From the NCBI GenBank assembly GCA_963575745.1, contig CAUYUJ010012136.1, forward strand, positions 230,772-294,771: a DNA stretch of 64,000 bases, in the 5' to 3' direction. The translations under genes and the position numbers were made by a program. The stretch is from Prorocentrum cordatum. Lineage: Eukaryota; Sar; Dinophyceae; Prorocentrales; Prorocentraceae. How positions within the stretch are numbered: the stretch's first letter is position 1; every line of letters starts with the position of its first letter. The notes under the pieces were generated by a model that was not told where the DNA came from, searched no databases, and saw only the letters and a list, made by a program, of their open reading frames with translations. Shown here piece after piece: positions 20,166-30,321 of this stretch.

Positions 20166-21850
20166 CATAATCGGAATCCTTTGGGAAGCGCCACAAAAGG
20201 AGTCCTATAGAAAGCCTCGCAATCGGAATCCTTTCTGGGAAGCGCCACAAAGGTATTCCATTGGAAAGCCTCACATCAGGATCCCTTTGGAACGCGCCAC
20301 AAAGGGATTCGATTGGACAGCCTCACGCCCGGAATCCTGTGAAAAAGCGCCACACAATGATCCCACTGGAAATCATCACAATCGGAATCCTTTGGGAAGC
20401 GCCACAAAGGGATTCCATGGAAACGCCTCACAACAGGAATCCTTTGGAAAGCACAACGAAGGGATTTGAGCGGAAAGCTTCACAACAGGAATCTTCTGGA
20501 AAGCCCGACACAGGGATTGCATAGGACAGCCTCACCACAGGAATCCTTTGGAACGCGCCACACATGGATTCGATTGGAAAGCCTCACAGCAGGAATCCTC
20601 TGGAAAGCACCACGAAGGGATTCCATTGGAAAGCCTCACGACAGGAATGTTTTGGAAAACGCCACACAGGTTTTCTGTTGGAACGCCTCACATTCGGAAT
20701 CCTTTGGGAAGCGCCACAGAGGGATTCAACACCCTCACGGCAGGAACCCCTTTAGAAAGTACACCGAGGGGATTGTACGGGAAAATATTGGAAAGCCTCA
20801 CAGCAGGGATCCTTTGGGAAGCGCCACGCAGGGATTCCATTGGAAAGCCTCACGACAGGAATCCTCTGGAAAGCACCACGCAGGGATTCCATTGGAACGC
20901 CTTGCAACAGGAATCCTTTGGACAGCGCCACAAAAAAGGGTTTGATTGGAAAGCCTCACAGCAGGAATCCTTTGGATAACGCCGCAATAGGATTCCATTG
21001 GAAAGCCTCACTGCAGGAATCCTGTGGAAACCCCAACGAGGGGCTTGCCTTGGAAAGCCTCACCACAGGAATCCTTTAGAACGTGCCACACATGGATTCG
21101 ATTTGAAAGTCGCACATCAGGAATCCTTTGGAAAGCACCACGAAGGGATTCCATTGGAAAACCTCACGACAGGAATCCTTTGGAAAGCGCTGCAAAAAAA
21201 AAGGTTTTATAGGAAAGCCTCACAGAAGGAGTTCTCTGGAAAGCACCACAAAGGGATTCTATGGGAAAGCCTCACAACCTTTGGAAAACGCAACAAAGGG
21301 ATTCTATTGGAAACCCTCACAGCAGGAATCCTTTGGAAAGCGCCACAAAGCCTCACAACAGGAATCCTTTGGAACGCGCCACAACGGGATACGATCGGAA
21401 AGCCTCACGATCGGAATCCTTTGGGAAGCGCCACAAAGGGATTCTATTGGAAAGACTCACAACAAGAATCCTGTGAAAAACGCCACAAAGGGATTCCATG
21501 GGAAAGCCTTACAGCAGGAATCTGGCGGAAAACACAACGAGGGGCTTGTCTTGGAACGCGTCACAACAGGAATCTTTTGGAAAACGTCACACATGGATTC
21601 GATTGGAAACTATCACAGCAGGAATCTTTTGGCAATCACCACCAAGCGATTCTATTGGAAAGCCTCACAACAGGAATCCTTTGGAACGCGCCACAACGGG
21701 ATTCCATAGGAAAGCCTCACAGCAGGAATCCTCTGGAAAACACCACGCAAGGATTCTATTGGAAAGCCTCACAACAGGAATCCTTTGGAAAGCGCCACAA
21801 GAGATTCGATTCGAAAGCCTCACAATCGGAACCCGGTGGAAAGCCACGAA
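20166..21850 (+). repeat. 51-bp minisatellite (about 33 units)
   Basis: Units follow the pattern GGAATCCTTTGGGAAGCGCC, ACAAAGGGATTC, TATTGGAAAGCCTCACAACA. The period of 51 bp equals 17 codons, so all three plus-strand frames stay open for long distances. One reads as repeats of the type ESFGKRHKGFHWKASQQ. All frames are equally repetitive, so a real protein is unproven. Sequence beyond 21850 is unrelated. Confidence 0.85.
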
Positions 21851-21909
21851 GCCACCATTGCGTGCTTGTTAAAAACGGCCAATCCGCCCAGGCCTGCATT
21901 GGGTCTCCT

Positions 21910-22290
21910 TCAGGAGGAGGAGGAGGAGGAGGAGGAGGAGGAGTTGGAGTTGGATCGAGGCAACGCAGCGTCGTGACGACGACTGCATTGCCCACAGCGT
22001 CGGGTCAGGCCAGGAGGGGCGAGCTCGAGAAGGACGGAAGGGGAGGAGGGGCAGGAGGAGCATCTGGGCCTTGACTGCCGTGGAGTCCTTCTGACATCCT
22101 GACGCTGTAGGTAACGGGGCCGCTGCCACGAAACTGCCTCGCCCATGTCCCCCCCCCCGGGCGGCTTTCGCTTCCTGGAGGTGGGGGAGGGATAATTCGA
22201 GTCCTCGTCCTCCTCTTCATCCTCGCCATCCTCAGCAGGTATGTCGGTCCTAGGGCGTCTATGCAGTCGAGCATCTGATTAAGAAACCTT
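21910..22290. other. Short GGA tract, then no recognised gene
   Basis: (GGA)n at 21914-21945 is followed by GC-rich sequence without a recognisable gene. Confidence 0.4.
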
Positions 22291-22296
22291 CTCCCG

Positions 22297-22385
22297 AAAA
22301 GCTGGGCCAGCGTGCCTTAACCAACTTGCCGGAAAGCTGGCCCAATTTCTTGAGTACCTTCGCCCTTCCAGCGTTAACAACAGAA
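22297..22385 (+). repeat. Dispersed repeat W, copy 2
   Basis: AAAAGCTGGGCCAG, CCAACTTGCCGGA and GGCCCAATTTCT align with 130-215. Confidence 0.5.
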
Positions 22386-22849
22386 CTTGGCCCATGTTTG
22401 TTTCAGTATGTTCTAGCCCATGTTTATTGGATGGCAATTACATTGATTAGAGTTTCTGCTGTGCGTGCTTGGAAGAGACACTGGCTCCGCTAGGTGTCTG
22501 ATCTGCCCTGCGGAGGGCGCGTGCTGTCGCACGTGGCCCCGGGGCTGCAGGCAGGCCACCCCGCCCCCCGTCCTGAGCTGGCGCGGCCGGGAGGTGGGGA
22601 GGGGGGGCAGGCGTTGGAGGAGCCCCGTGTTCTCATCGCGATTGCCAACGGTTTGTGGTTTGCGATCGGCGCCGATGGGGCCTGGGGGGCAGAGCGCTAT
22701 CCTCGTCGGCCCTCCTCGGGGCGCGGCGGAGGACTATCGAGATCCCCGCCCCCCCCCGGGGTGCCTCCCATGGTGCCCGTTGCAGGCCACACCCTCTGCA
22801 AACCACACCTTTCGAAGTCGCCGATCTTCGGAGAGATAGGAGGAGGTGG

Positions 22850-22985
22850 ACGTGAAGGAGGAGGAGGAGGAGGAGGAGGAGGAGGAGAAAGAGGAGGAGG
22901 AGGGAGGAGGAGGAGGAGGAGCAGGAAAACGAGGAGGATGAGGAGGAGGAGGAGGAGGATGAGCAGGAAAAGGGTGAGGGGCCAA
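22850..22985. repeat. (GGA)n microsatellite
   Basis: GGA/GAG repeat with AGC and GAT variants. The 22386-22850 stretch before it contains no recognised gene. Confidence 0.9.
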
Positions 22986-23344
22986 TCTCTTCCGCCCTCC
23001 CCCCGCCACCCCAGCGGCAAAGATCGCGAGGGTGGAGGGGAGAAGAAGTGCAGTGGAGGGGAGGAGAAGTGCAGTGCCTCAGCATGGGATCGAAGGACCA
23101 GTGCCCGCAGCCACGAGCCACGAAGGAGGAGATCCCTGGCCAGGGGCGCGACGGTGTAGCCACGGCTCGCGCGCGTCGCGGCCTTTCGGGCCCCGGCCAG
23201 GGTCGCGACGGTGCAGCCCCGGCCAGTGTCGCGATGGTGTACCCACGACGGCTTCTCCAGGGGGCGGCACGAGGGCGCGAAGGCAACCGAGCACCGCACA
23301 TCGCGGGGCACATGCGCGAAGAGGCGTGGATGTCAGAGGAGGAC

Positions 23345-23510
23345 ACGATACCCATACCGCTCCTCTTCCGTCGTTTTCCCCGTTTCGGGTCTCCTGGGAG
23401 GCCCTCGTCTCCACCGCTGGATTCGCCTCGAAATCCTGGTCAAAACGCTCCCCGGGAGAGGTCTGGGGGGTAGCGGCATGGGTACCTTTTGGCTTCCCCA
23501 GCAGGAGAAG
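23345..23510 (+). mobile_element. Family E element, copy 3
   Basis: The left end ATACCCATACCGCTCCTC and right end GGTAGCGGCATGGGTACC are inverted copies of each other. The interior contains GGATTCGCCTCGAAATCCTG and CGGGAGAGGTCTGG. It is the best-preserved copy for defining the termini. Confidence 0.7.
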
Positions 23511-23699
23511 GAGGAGGAGAGGAGGAGGAGGAGGAGGAGGAGGAGGAAGAGCCATCTTCCTCCACATGATGGGCCCTGGACTTGCATGTCGTCAGGCCCT
23601 CGGCGCCCTCTTCGCTGCGGCCAGGGCGCCCCCCGGAGTCCAAGGGATGGGGTGCTTGGGGAGGGTGGCGGACTCCGCGGGGCTCTTTAAAGCTCCTCG

Positions 23700-23812
23700 G
23701 CTCCTCCTCCTCCGCCTCCTCTTCCTCCTTCGCATCTTCCTCCTCCTCGTCCTCCTCCTCGTCCTCCTCCCCCTCCTCCTCCTCTTCGTCCTCCTCCTCC
23801 ATTCCTTTTCCT
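23700..23812. repeat. (CTC)n microsatellite
   Basis: CTC/CTT repeat immediately upstream of a possible splice acceptor at 23831. It could serve as its polypyrimidine tract. Confidence 0.9.
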
Positions 23813-23832
23813 TATCGATAACTCCTCCCCAG

Positions 23833-23978
23833 CGCCATATACCGAGGAGCTGGTGCCGCTGGTGCGCGACAGGGGCCGCTGGCGGGAGAGCGTCGACGCT
23901 CTGGAGGTGTACCTGCAGATGTGCATGCCGGACGAGGCGCCGAAAGAAATTGAAGAAGAAGAAACGCCACACACATAA
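23833..23978 (+). CDS. Exon-like fragment of unknown protein
   Basis: A CT-rich stretch ends ACTCCTCCCCAG. After it, one frame reads PYTEELVPLVRDRGRWRESV, then DALEVYLQMCMPDEAPKE, and stops at TAA 23976-23978 after a Glu-rich tail. The composition (Leu, Val and Glu with Trp and Tyr) is that of an ordinary helical protein, unlike the surrounding low-complexity frames. No family is recognised, and no partner exon was found. Confidence 0.4.
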
Positions 23979-24115
23979 ATTTGTGCTTGTTCTCGACGGC
24001 TTCTCGGCGCTGGTGCGCACGACCCACGTATCAAAATGTCGGACGCTTTACAGTTGACCCACTTACTCTGAAACGGCCTGCTACAGTCGACATTGAGCCC
24101 GCATCCGCTGAACTT

Positions 24116-24250
24116 TTGGCGCTCCGCCCGGATTTCTGGGATCCGCGCTGTCCCCCTTCCCGACGGCGCTTCTGGCGCCGCCCCTGGCGCGCTCCGCGCG
24201 CCAGGGAGGGTGGACCAGCGCAGACCCAAGAAGTCCGCGCGGAGCGCCAA
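24116..24250. mobile_element. Hairpin element, family P, copy 2
   Basis: TTGGCGCTCCGCCCGGATTT on the left pairs with AGTCCGCGCGGAGCGCCAA on the right. The central CCCTGGCGCGCTCCGCGCG block is shared with the other P copies. Confidence 0.7.
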
Positions 24251-24274
24251 CAATTTGTGTGTTATGGCGTTTGA

Positions 24275-24281
24275 TGTTCTT

Positions 24282-24312
<31 letters not shown>

Positions 24313-24362
24313 TTTTTATTATTCTTGTTCTTCTTCTTATTATTATTATTTCTTCTTCTTGT
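24275..24362. repeat. (TTC)n/(TTA)n microsatellite
   Basis: An AT-rich TTC repeat with TTA and TTG interruptions. Confidence 0.9.
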
Positions 24363-24539
24363 GAGAAAAGCTCAGGGGCGGTCGCTGGGAAGCGTGGGGG
24401 GGGGAGCAAGGGGGCTGCGGTGCGCAGCCGAGGTGCACCCGCGTGGCGCGGCCGCACGCGGAGGCAGTGTACGCAGGTGGAGGGCGAGGAGGAGGAGGAG
24501 GAGGACGAGCAGGAGGAGGTCAGGTGGTCAAGTACTCCA

Positions 24540-24770
24540 AATCCCTTAGTAATCGATCCCCCGCTAAAGAACCAGGCCCCCATTCAAATGCGCCCTTATA
24601 TTCCGGACCCCCCTCTCCGACGGGGCGCCTTAATGAACCGGACCCCCTAAGTTCCAACCCAAAGGAAGCACTCTAAAAAACCGGACCCCCCCGGTTACAA
24701 AAAAGGCGCCTTGGAAAAACCGGACCCGGGGGACGATTAATAAGGTATTTGGAATACGGGAACCCCAAGA
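24540..24770. repeat. Degenerate CCGGACCCCC repeat
   Basis: AACCGGACCCCC-type motifs recur about six times at irregular spacing among short A runs. The base composition is unlike the flanks. The origin is unknown; it may be decayed repeat or poor assembly. Confidence 0.4.
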
Positions 24771-24779
24771 GTTGTTCGA

Positions 24780-25160
24780 CCTATGGCTCAGTGAGATTCA
24801 GTGGGATTTAGCGGGTGTCCCCGTGTGCATGTTGTGGGTTTTCGTTGGATTTGGCAATGTGTAGACGCTCGTGCGATTACCTGAGGCTCCCGTGCCTGGC
24901 CACCAAACAAAAAAGGGGAGGGGGTAAATGAGGAGCATTTCCGACGAGGAATAGGAGGAGAAGCGTGGAGGACTGCTGGGGTTGGAAGGAGGCAACACGA
25001 GGATGAGAGGAGTTTGCGAGAAGTTTGCGAGAAGGTTGAAGGTGGGTGTTCAGAGCGAGCACCAACCGGATGTTGCGTTGAGCCCTCTTGTCCTAGCACG
25101 AGTTTGTCAAGGGCTCATCCATCCCAGCAGCTCCGTAACACGCCAGAAAATAGCAGTTAT
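24780..25160. other. No recognised gene
   Basis: Only short frames lie here. A duplicated GAGAAGTTTGCGAGAAG motif lies near 25016-25035. Confidence 0.4.
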
Positions 25161-25169
25161 TGCACGCAA

Positions 25170-25470
25170 GTAGGCTTAACGCTGGACCAAGTTTTGAACG
25201 GTTGGCGCTCTCCCTCTGCGTAGCAGTTGCACGCACCGTCTATGGTACGAACGCTCTAGGAAGTCTGGGGCGGGAGCGAAAGTTTGAAATCGGCATGCCC
25301 CTTATCCGCGAGAAGTTGTTGAACTCTTGCAATGCGAACGTGCGCCGCGCCGAGCCGAGCCGAAAGCCTCGTTTTGAACACACCTGCTCTCCATGTAGAT
25401 CACGGGTGTGCAGCGTTCGCAGGCGAGAGACACATTTAGAATCCACCCGCGTCATCCGTGAGTAATCGGC
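25170..25470 (+). repeat. Degenerate relative of repeat L units
   Basis: GTGCGCCGCGCCGAG, GAACTCTTGCAATG, AGGCGAGAGACACATTT and CATCCGTGAG recall the 80-bp units of repeat L. Order and spacing are disturbed. Confidence 0.3.
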
Positions 25471-25704
25471 AACAGCTTCGAAGACGAATATTGCCCCTCG
25501 CTCAGACGGGAGCGACGTTGTGACACGGTACCGCCTTCATGTGTGCAGCGTTGTTCGGATTTGTTATGACGGTTGTAGGCCAGTTCGGGAGCTACAGTTT
25601 GAAAGTCCTTTTGTGCCACATCTCAAATTGTAGGGACACATATTATGTTTTACATGCGACAGACATCGGTGCGGAAATCAGGAGTAGACAACTCAATAGC
25701 AGGT

Positions 25705-25865
25705 GTTGTCCATTCTGAGCAGGATTCGTTGTAGGCGTCGCGGCGGTTGGTTCGTTTATCACACATGTTCGCTTGGCCAACTGTCCGCTGTCGGTTTGAG
25801 GCAAAATTGGTTGTTGGGCATCGTACCCATGTGTTCCTCACCCATCTCGGGCGTCCAAGCTCTCT
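25705..25865 (+). repeat. Dispersed repeat D, copy 2
   Basis: GGATTCGTTGTAGGCGTCGC at the left and GTTGGGCATCGTACCCATGT, then CTCGGGCGTCCAA, at the right match copy 1. It lies about 250 bp upstream of RPB10. Confidence 0.5.
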
Positions 25866-26114
25866 TGCACGGCCGCCCAGCAGAATCACGGTGCTCGCTC
25901 CACCCTGTGCTCGCTCCACCCGCTGTCCATCTGCTCGAGACCTTCGAAGGGCTTCTGGTGCGCCCGATCCCCGTCGTGCGCGATTTCTTGCGAATCCCAA
26001 CCGCACGCGCGGTCCCCTCTCCGCAGTCAGTTGTTGACTCAGATCTGCCGGGCCAGAGTTCGCGCCGGCGCGCTGCTGGTCTTGGAGTGGGCGCCTCTCG
26101 TGCGCGGGCCAGGG

Positions 26115-26393
26115 ATGATTATCCCCATCCGCTGCTACTCCTGCGGAAAGCTGATCGGCAACCTTTGGGAGCGCTACCTGCAGATGCTCCAGAGCGAGAT
26201 GAGCGAGAAGGAGGTGCTGGACGCCCTTGGCCTCAACCGCTTCTGCTGTCGGAGGATGATGCTGACGCACGTGGACCTCATCGAGAAGGTCATGAACTAC
26301 AACATATCCCAGGGGCCGACGCCACTACTCGGCCACGCGCAGAAAGGGGTAGGGGAGGGGAGACGGCTTCTTAGAAGCACGCCTGTTTCCTAG
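26115..26393 (+). CDS. RPB10: RPB10, small zinc-binding subunit shared by RNA polymerases I, II and III
   Basis: The protein is the small subunit that anchors the RPB3/RPB11-type assembly platform in nuclear RNA polymerases. The ATG at 26115 gives [12 protein letters not shown] at the N terminus, the invariant start of the family. Zn ligands C7, C10, C44 and C45 are all present, the last two in the diagnostic NRFCCRRMM motif, followed by [14 protein letters not shown]. The conserved domain ends near residue 64 (26306), close to the usual length of about 70. The frame then continues for 28 unrelated residues to a TAG, passing into the family C element at about 26333. So the true C terminus is uncertain: either the element supplies the stop, or it lies in an intron and a short last exon is missing. 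An AG at 26111-26112, two bases before the ATG, could accept a spliced leader. No intron interrupts the conserved part. Confidence 0.93.
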   Translation: MIIPIRCYSCGKLIGNLWERYLQMLQSEMSEKEVLDALGLNRFCCRRMMLTHVDLIEKVMNYNISQGPTPLLGHAQKGVGEGRRLLRSTPVS

Positions 26394-26490
26394 AAGGCGC
26401 GGGCCTTGTCACTGTAGATGTAAGCCCCGCGCTTTTTGAGAAGCAGCCTCCTAGGAAGCATTTCCCCCTCCACCTGTCCCCCTGTGCGCG
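26333..26490. mobile_element. Family C MITE abutting the RPB10 3' end
   Basis: The left end CACGCGCAGAAAGGGGTAGG and right end CCCCTGTGCGCG are inverted. Inner blocks CGGCTTCTTAGAAGC and AGCCTCCTAGGAAGC pair as a stem. Family members lie at 40295-40630 (with a nested insertion), 31640-31778 and 10447-10520. The first 60 bases carry the tail of the RPB10 reading frame. Confidence 0.65.
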
Positions 26491-26640
26491 CCGCCAGAAC
26501 GAGGGAATCCGTGACGAAGCCCTCGGCTGCTCGGGTGCCCCAGGCGTTGACCACCTCGCCGATCCTGGCCGGGCCCTTCCGGGGCCCAGGACCCGCCCGT
26601 GGACTCGCCTGGCTCGGCCGGGGGTCGGGGGGCGCGAACG
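26491..26640 (-). CDS. Possible minus-strand exon (weak)
   Basis: The minus strand contains GPARIGEVVNAWGTRAAEGF and then VTDSLVLAARTGGQ, with a protein-like mix of residues. After GGACAG the sequence continues GTGGAGGGGG, a possible 5' splice site lying inside the family C terminus. No family is recognised, and the opposite frame is also open. Confidence 0.2.
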
Positions 26641-26857
26641 CCGACCCCGGGCCCCTGGGCCGGTCCAGCCAGGAAGCGTCGCCTGCGCCGGCGTCTTCCC
26701 CAGCGCGCCCCAGCAGACGAAGTCGGAGCCACGGCACGCTTACGGCAGACCTGTCATCTCCGGGGCGGCGTTTGCGCACCGGCGGCTGAGGCGCTCTCCC
26801 CAGGGCGTGAGGCCGCGCAGCGGACAAAAAGATGGCGCGGCGACGCACAGAGGGGGC

Positions 26858-27035
26858 CCATGCCAAGAATCACGCTGCTTGCCTCCAGGGTGCCCTGGGT
26901 TTCTGGGGTCTCGGTCTCGACGGTTTTGCGATGTAGAGCGCGACGTGCCCACGCCAAGAGTTCGTGGACATCCTGGGGTCTCAGGGTCGGGTGTCTCGTG
27001 GAAGGCTTCTTGTGGACTGGCCTCCACTGTGAGTG
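26858..27035 (+). mobile_element. Family F element, copy 1
   Basis: It shares GCTTGCCTCCAGGGTGCCCT, GGTTTTGCGATG, GCCCACGCCAA and GGACTGGCCTCCACTGTGA with 30322-30505 and 63598-63830. The left terminus GGGGGCCCATGCCAAG and right terminus GGCCTCCACTG are imperfect inverses. It is non-coding. Confidence 0.6.
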
Positions 27036-27114
27036 ACGTGGTCGCCTGGCGTCCACCGACCAGGGGGTTTGCAGAGTGCGGGAAGAGCGCGCGGAGGGCC
27101 CAGACCTCCGACGC

Positions 27115-27300
27115 TCGAGGCCGAGGAGGACGAGGAGGACGAGGGAGGAGGACGACGAGGAGGAGGACGAGGAGGACGAGGAGGAGGACGAGGAGGAGGA
27201 CGAGGAGGAGGACGAGGAGGAGGACAGAGGAGGAGGACGAGGAGGAGGAGGAGGAGGACGAGGAGGAGGACGAGGAGGACGAGGAGGACGCGGAGCAGGC
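27115..27300. repeat. (GGA/GAC)n microsatellite
   Basis: GAGGAGGAC-type repeat of about 185 bp. Confidence 0.9.
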
Positions 27301-27439
27301 CCCCCCCCCGTGCTTGAGGCCGAGCTCCCGACCCCGTGCCAATTCCACCATGCTCCGCCCTGCTGCCGCTCTCTGGGCATGACACGGGCCCCCACGGGGG
27401 CCTCACCCAGACAGGTCTGCCTCACTTTTAGTGTCCTCC

Positions 27440-27565
27440 AGCTCCCCCTCCTCCTCCTCCTCCTCCTCCTCCTCCTCCTCCTCCTCCTCCTCCTCCCTCC
27501 TCCGTCCTCCGTCCTCCTCCGTCCTCCTCCGTCCTCCGCCTCCGCCTCCTCCTCCTCCTCCGTCC
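27440..27565. repeat. (CTC)n microsatellite
   Basis: CTC repeat passing into CCGTCCT units. Confidence 0.9.
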
Positions 27566-27839
27566 TCATCCTTTTCAGAACGGCGCCCGGGGCGGCGGGG
27601 GGACCGCCAAGACAATGTATCGCACGCCTCGCTGCCCACTTGCTGCACGGCAGGGGCTGGCGGATACGAGAAGCGCGGCCTCTCCCTGGCTGTAGACACG
27701 CCCATGCAGGAACCCTCGAGCTGAGGGGCACAGCCAGGGCGCCCCTTTCTCGCGCGCCGCACGAGACAGCTCCGGCGGCACGCTTGCAGCGCCCTGAGGA
27801 GCGGACGCGTGGGCGTGCCGTCGCGGACGTCGGGAAAGC

Positions 27840-27926
27840 GCGACCGCCGCCGTTGTCGTACGACCGCCGCCGCCGTCGTCCGTCGTCGACCATCGTCGTC
27901 CGTCGATGTCGTCGTCGTCGTCGGTT

Positions 27927-27968
<42 letters not shown>

Positions 27969-28015
27969 CGTCGCCCGTCGCCCGTCGCCCGTCGCCCGTC
28001 GTCGTCGTCTGCCGT
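27840..28015. repeat. (GTC)n microsatellite
   Basis: (GTC)n with CGTCGCC units at the right. The 28020-28750 stretch beyond it is GC-rich with no recognised gene. Confidence 0.9.
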
Positions 28016-28756
28016 CGTTGTCGCTCGCCCTGGGCCGTTGGCGAGGGCGAGAGGTCTGGACCTCAGAGTGAGGTCCCCGTGCGTAGCGTGCGCCCTCGCT
28101 CCTCCACCCCTTCGTCGTCCCCTTCTCGGGCAGACAGAGAAACGGCCCTCTCGCTCTCCACTGCCCCGCCCATTTCGACGTACCCCTCACGCGCCTCCTG
28201 CACCTCGGGATGCTCCTCCTGAGGCACCATGGGAGGCTCCTGCAAGCGTCCCCGCGCCCGTGCTAACACACCCCTTCGCACTGCTCGCGCCCCATACGGA
28301 ATCCCCTCTACGGGCAGCAGTGAGGGCGCCCGCTTGCGTCCCCGCGCCGATGCCAGCGCTCCCCTCACGCGGATCGTGCCCCACGTGAGGGGCTCAGCGC
28401 GCCTCTCCGTGCCTGGCCCGCAGCCTCTCCGCCCCGCTAGCCCCGAGGGCCTGAGGTTGTATTCGTCGTCGTCGTCCTCCTCCTTTCCTCCTCGTCCTCC
28501 TCCTTCCCCGCCTGGACCTCGTGCCCCCTCGTGGGCGCGCGCGCGAGGCCAATCTAAAGTACTAGAATCCTCATCCTTCCCCTCCTTCCCCTCCTCCGTC
28601 CGCCCTCCCCCTCCGTCCGCACAGCCCCGAGCCCCACCCCCCTCCCGCCGCGCGCGGCGTCAGCAGAGGGCCGCGCCCTGCACGTGCGCGCGCAGCGGTC
28701 CCGATCAGGGCTGGGCCCGTCTCGAGAAGAAGCAACCCGTACAGACTTCAGTTTTT

Positions 28757-28886
28757 AGAGCTCCGCGCGGATTTCTGCGGTCGGCGCTGGGCCCTCCCTG
28801 GCGGCGTCTTCGGCGACGCCCCTGGCGCGCTCCGCGCGCCAGGGGGAGGGGTCCAGCGCAGGTCCAAGAAATCCGCGCGGACCGCG
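28757..28886. mobile_element. Hairpin element, family P, copy 3
   Basis: The arm TAGAGCTCCGCGCGGATTTC pairs with GAAATCCGCGCGGACCGC. The central CCCTGGCGCGCTCCGCGCG block is identical in type to the other copies. Confidence 0.7.
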
Positions 28887-29182
28887 GCAATAGTACAGTG
28901 GGAGCGCGCATCAAGAAACCATCTGCTTTTCGTCAGGGTATCTTGGGTTTCTTCGCTCCTCGCGCTGCGCGGCGACTTCCCGCAGCCGTTGAAGGAGCTG
29001 CTGCGTTCAGGATGCTCCAGGTTTCTCCTCAGGTGCACCTCGCGCGTGGGTTCTCAGAGTTGGGTTTCTTGCGAGGGTTTCTTGCGGCCGCGCCCGCACT
29101 GTATGTTCGTGCAGGTTTTTGTTCCTCAGCCCTCGCTGGGCTGATCTGTCTGGGCAGCGGCCGGCCCGCGAAGGTCGCAGTG

Positions 29183-29332
29183 GAGGAGGAGGAGGAGGAG
29201 GAGGAAGACGAGGAGGAGGAGGAGGAGGAGGAAGTGGAAGTGGAGGAGGAGGAGGAGGAGGTGGAGGTGGTGGAGGAGGAGGAGGTGGAGGAGGAGGAGG
29301 ATGATGATGATGAGGAGGAGGAGGAGGAGAAG
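29183..29332. repeat. (GGA)n microsatellite
   Basis: GGA repeat with GTG and GAT variants. Confidence 0.9.
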
Positions 29333-29337
29333 GTGGG

Positions 29338-29622
29338 GTGTTCTGGCGTCGCCCTATCAGTACGCGGGTTTGTGGAGGATGTCAGTTTACACTCATTTAT
29401 TTGCATGTTTGAGGAGGCTACCACAGTCCGCTGGAGCCAACTAAAGGCTGCTGAAAGCTCATACAGGCAGCTAACATGCGAATGGGGCCCATGAAGTTGT
29501 CATCTAATATTGAATGGCGCGGAAGGCAACACAAGGTTTCTAAAGTGAGGCGGTACATGTTAGAACGAGCTTCCAAAAATACTCATCGAGCTATTATCCT
29601 CGGAAGAAGGAGAGGGAGAGGA
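29338..29622 (+). repeat. Dispersed repeat R, copy 1, with a conserved short frame
   Basis: About 285 bp are shared with 31786-32075 at roughly 90 percent identity by eye. From 29476 a frame reads MRMGPMKLSSNIEWRGR and then KVRRYMLERAS and THRAIILGRRRGRG. The other copy keeps this peptide almost unchanged. Both copies run into a GGA tract. Nothing is known of the peptide, and it may be a fragment of an element-encoded protein. Confidence 0.6.
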
Positions 29623-29624
29623 TG

Positions 29625-29690
29625 CGGAAGAGGAGGAGGAGGAGGAGGAGGAGGAGGAGGAGGAGGAGGAGGAGGAGGAGGAGGAGAGGG
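29625..29690. repeat. (GGA)n microsatellite
   Basis: GGA tract at the right edge of repeat R. Confidence 0.9.
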
Positions 29691-29734
29691 CGGCCGGGGG
29701 GGGGGGGGCACGAGCCAGAAGAGAATGTGCCGAT

Positions 29735-29862
29735 GCCGCTGCTCGTCCTGGAGAGCTCTCGCCGCCATGGCCCGCCGCTCCTCCAAGTTTTGCGCAGAGC
29801 GCACCCCGAGAGAGTTCTGGGAGCAAGCAGCGGTATCGGTGCTTCTGCTTGTTCCCCCAACG
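29735..29862 (+). mobile_element. Family E element, copy 4 (diverged)
   Basis: GCGCAGAGCGCACCCCGAGA, GTTCTGGGAGCAAGCAGCG and GGTATCGGTGCTTCTG correspond to the family E interior and right end. Confidence 0.5.
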
Positions 29863-30135
29863 AGGGGAGGGGGAGAGAGGCCGCGTCGCGGGAGGGGGGG
29901 AGGCGCAGTCGGGGGGGAGGAGAGGGCAGAGAGCGACGAGGGTCGTCGAGAGGGAGAGGATGCGGGAGGGGAGAGGCCTGAGATCCGACGCTGCGAAGAT
30001 GTGCGATATGGTAGAACAAAAATCGCGATGGGAGCCCCAGACCCCATGTTCGGATCGAGCAGTGAGGGTCCCAGGGCCCGAGATGGGGTGACAACGCCCG
30101 CTGTGAAAATGGCAAGGCTGGGATCTGAGGGAAGT

Positions 30136-30315
30136 CGGCGCCACCCCAACATACTAATACTATGTGTGCGTCGCCCCCTAGGGGCGACGTGCGCGCCGAG
30201 AAATCTGCTCCTATAAGCTCCATGGCAGGCGCTTTCTGGCCATACCGCTCGGGAAACGATATACTACAATATGCTTGTACTAGATGTTCGGGTCGGACGC
30301 ACGCCTCCGAGGGGG
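30136..30315 (+). repeat. Dispersed repeat G, copy 2
   Basis: It is collinear with 2280-2470. The CCCCAACATACTAATACTAT opening and CCGCTCGGGAAACGATATAC block are shared. Confidence 0.6.
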
Positions 30316-30321
30316 ACACAT

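Noticed and set aside
20166-21850. CRISPR-like array
   Set aside because: There are no alternating unique spacers; the whole 51-bp unit repeats. No cas genes are present, and the context is eukaryotic.
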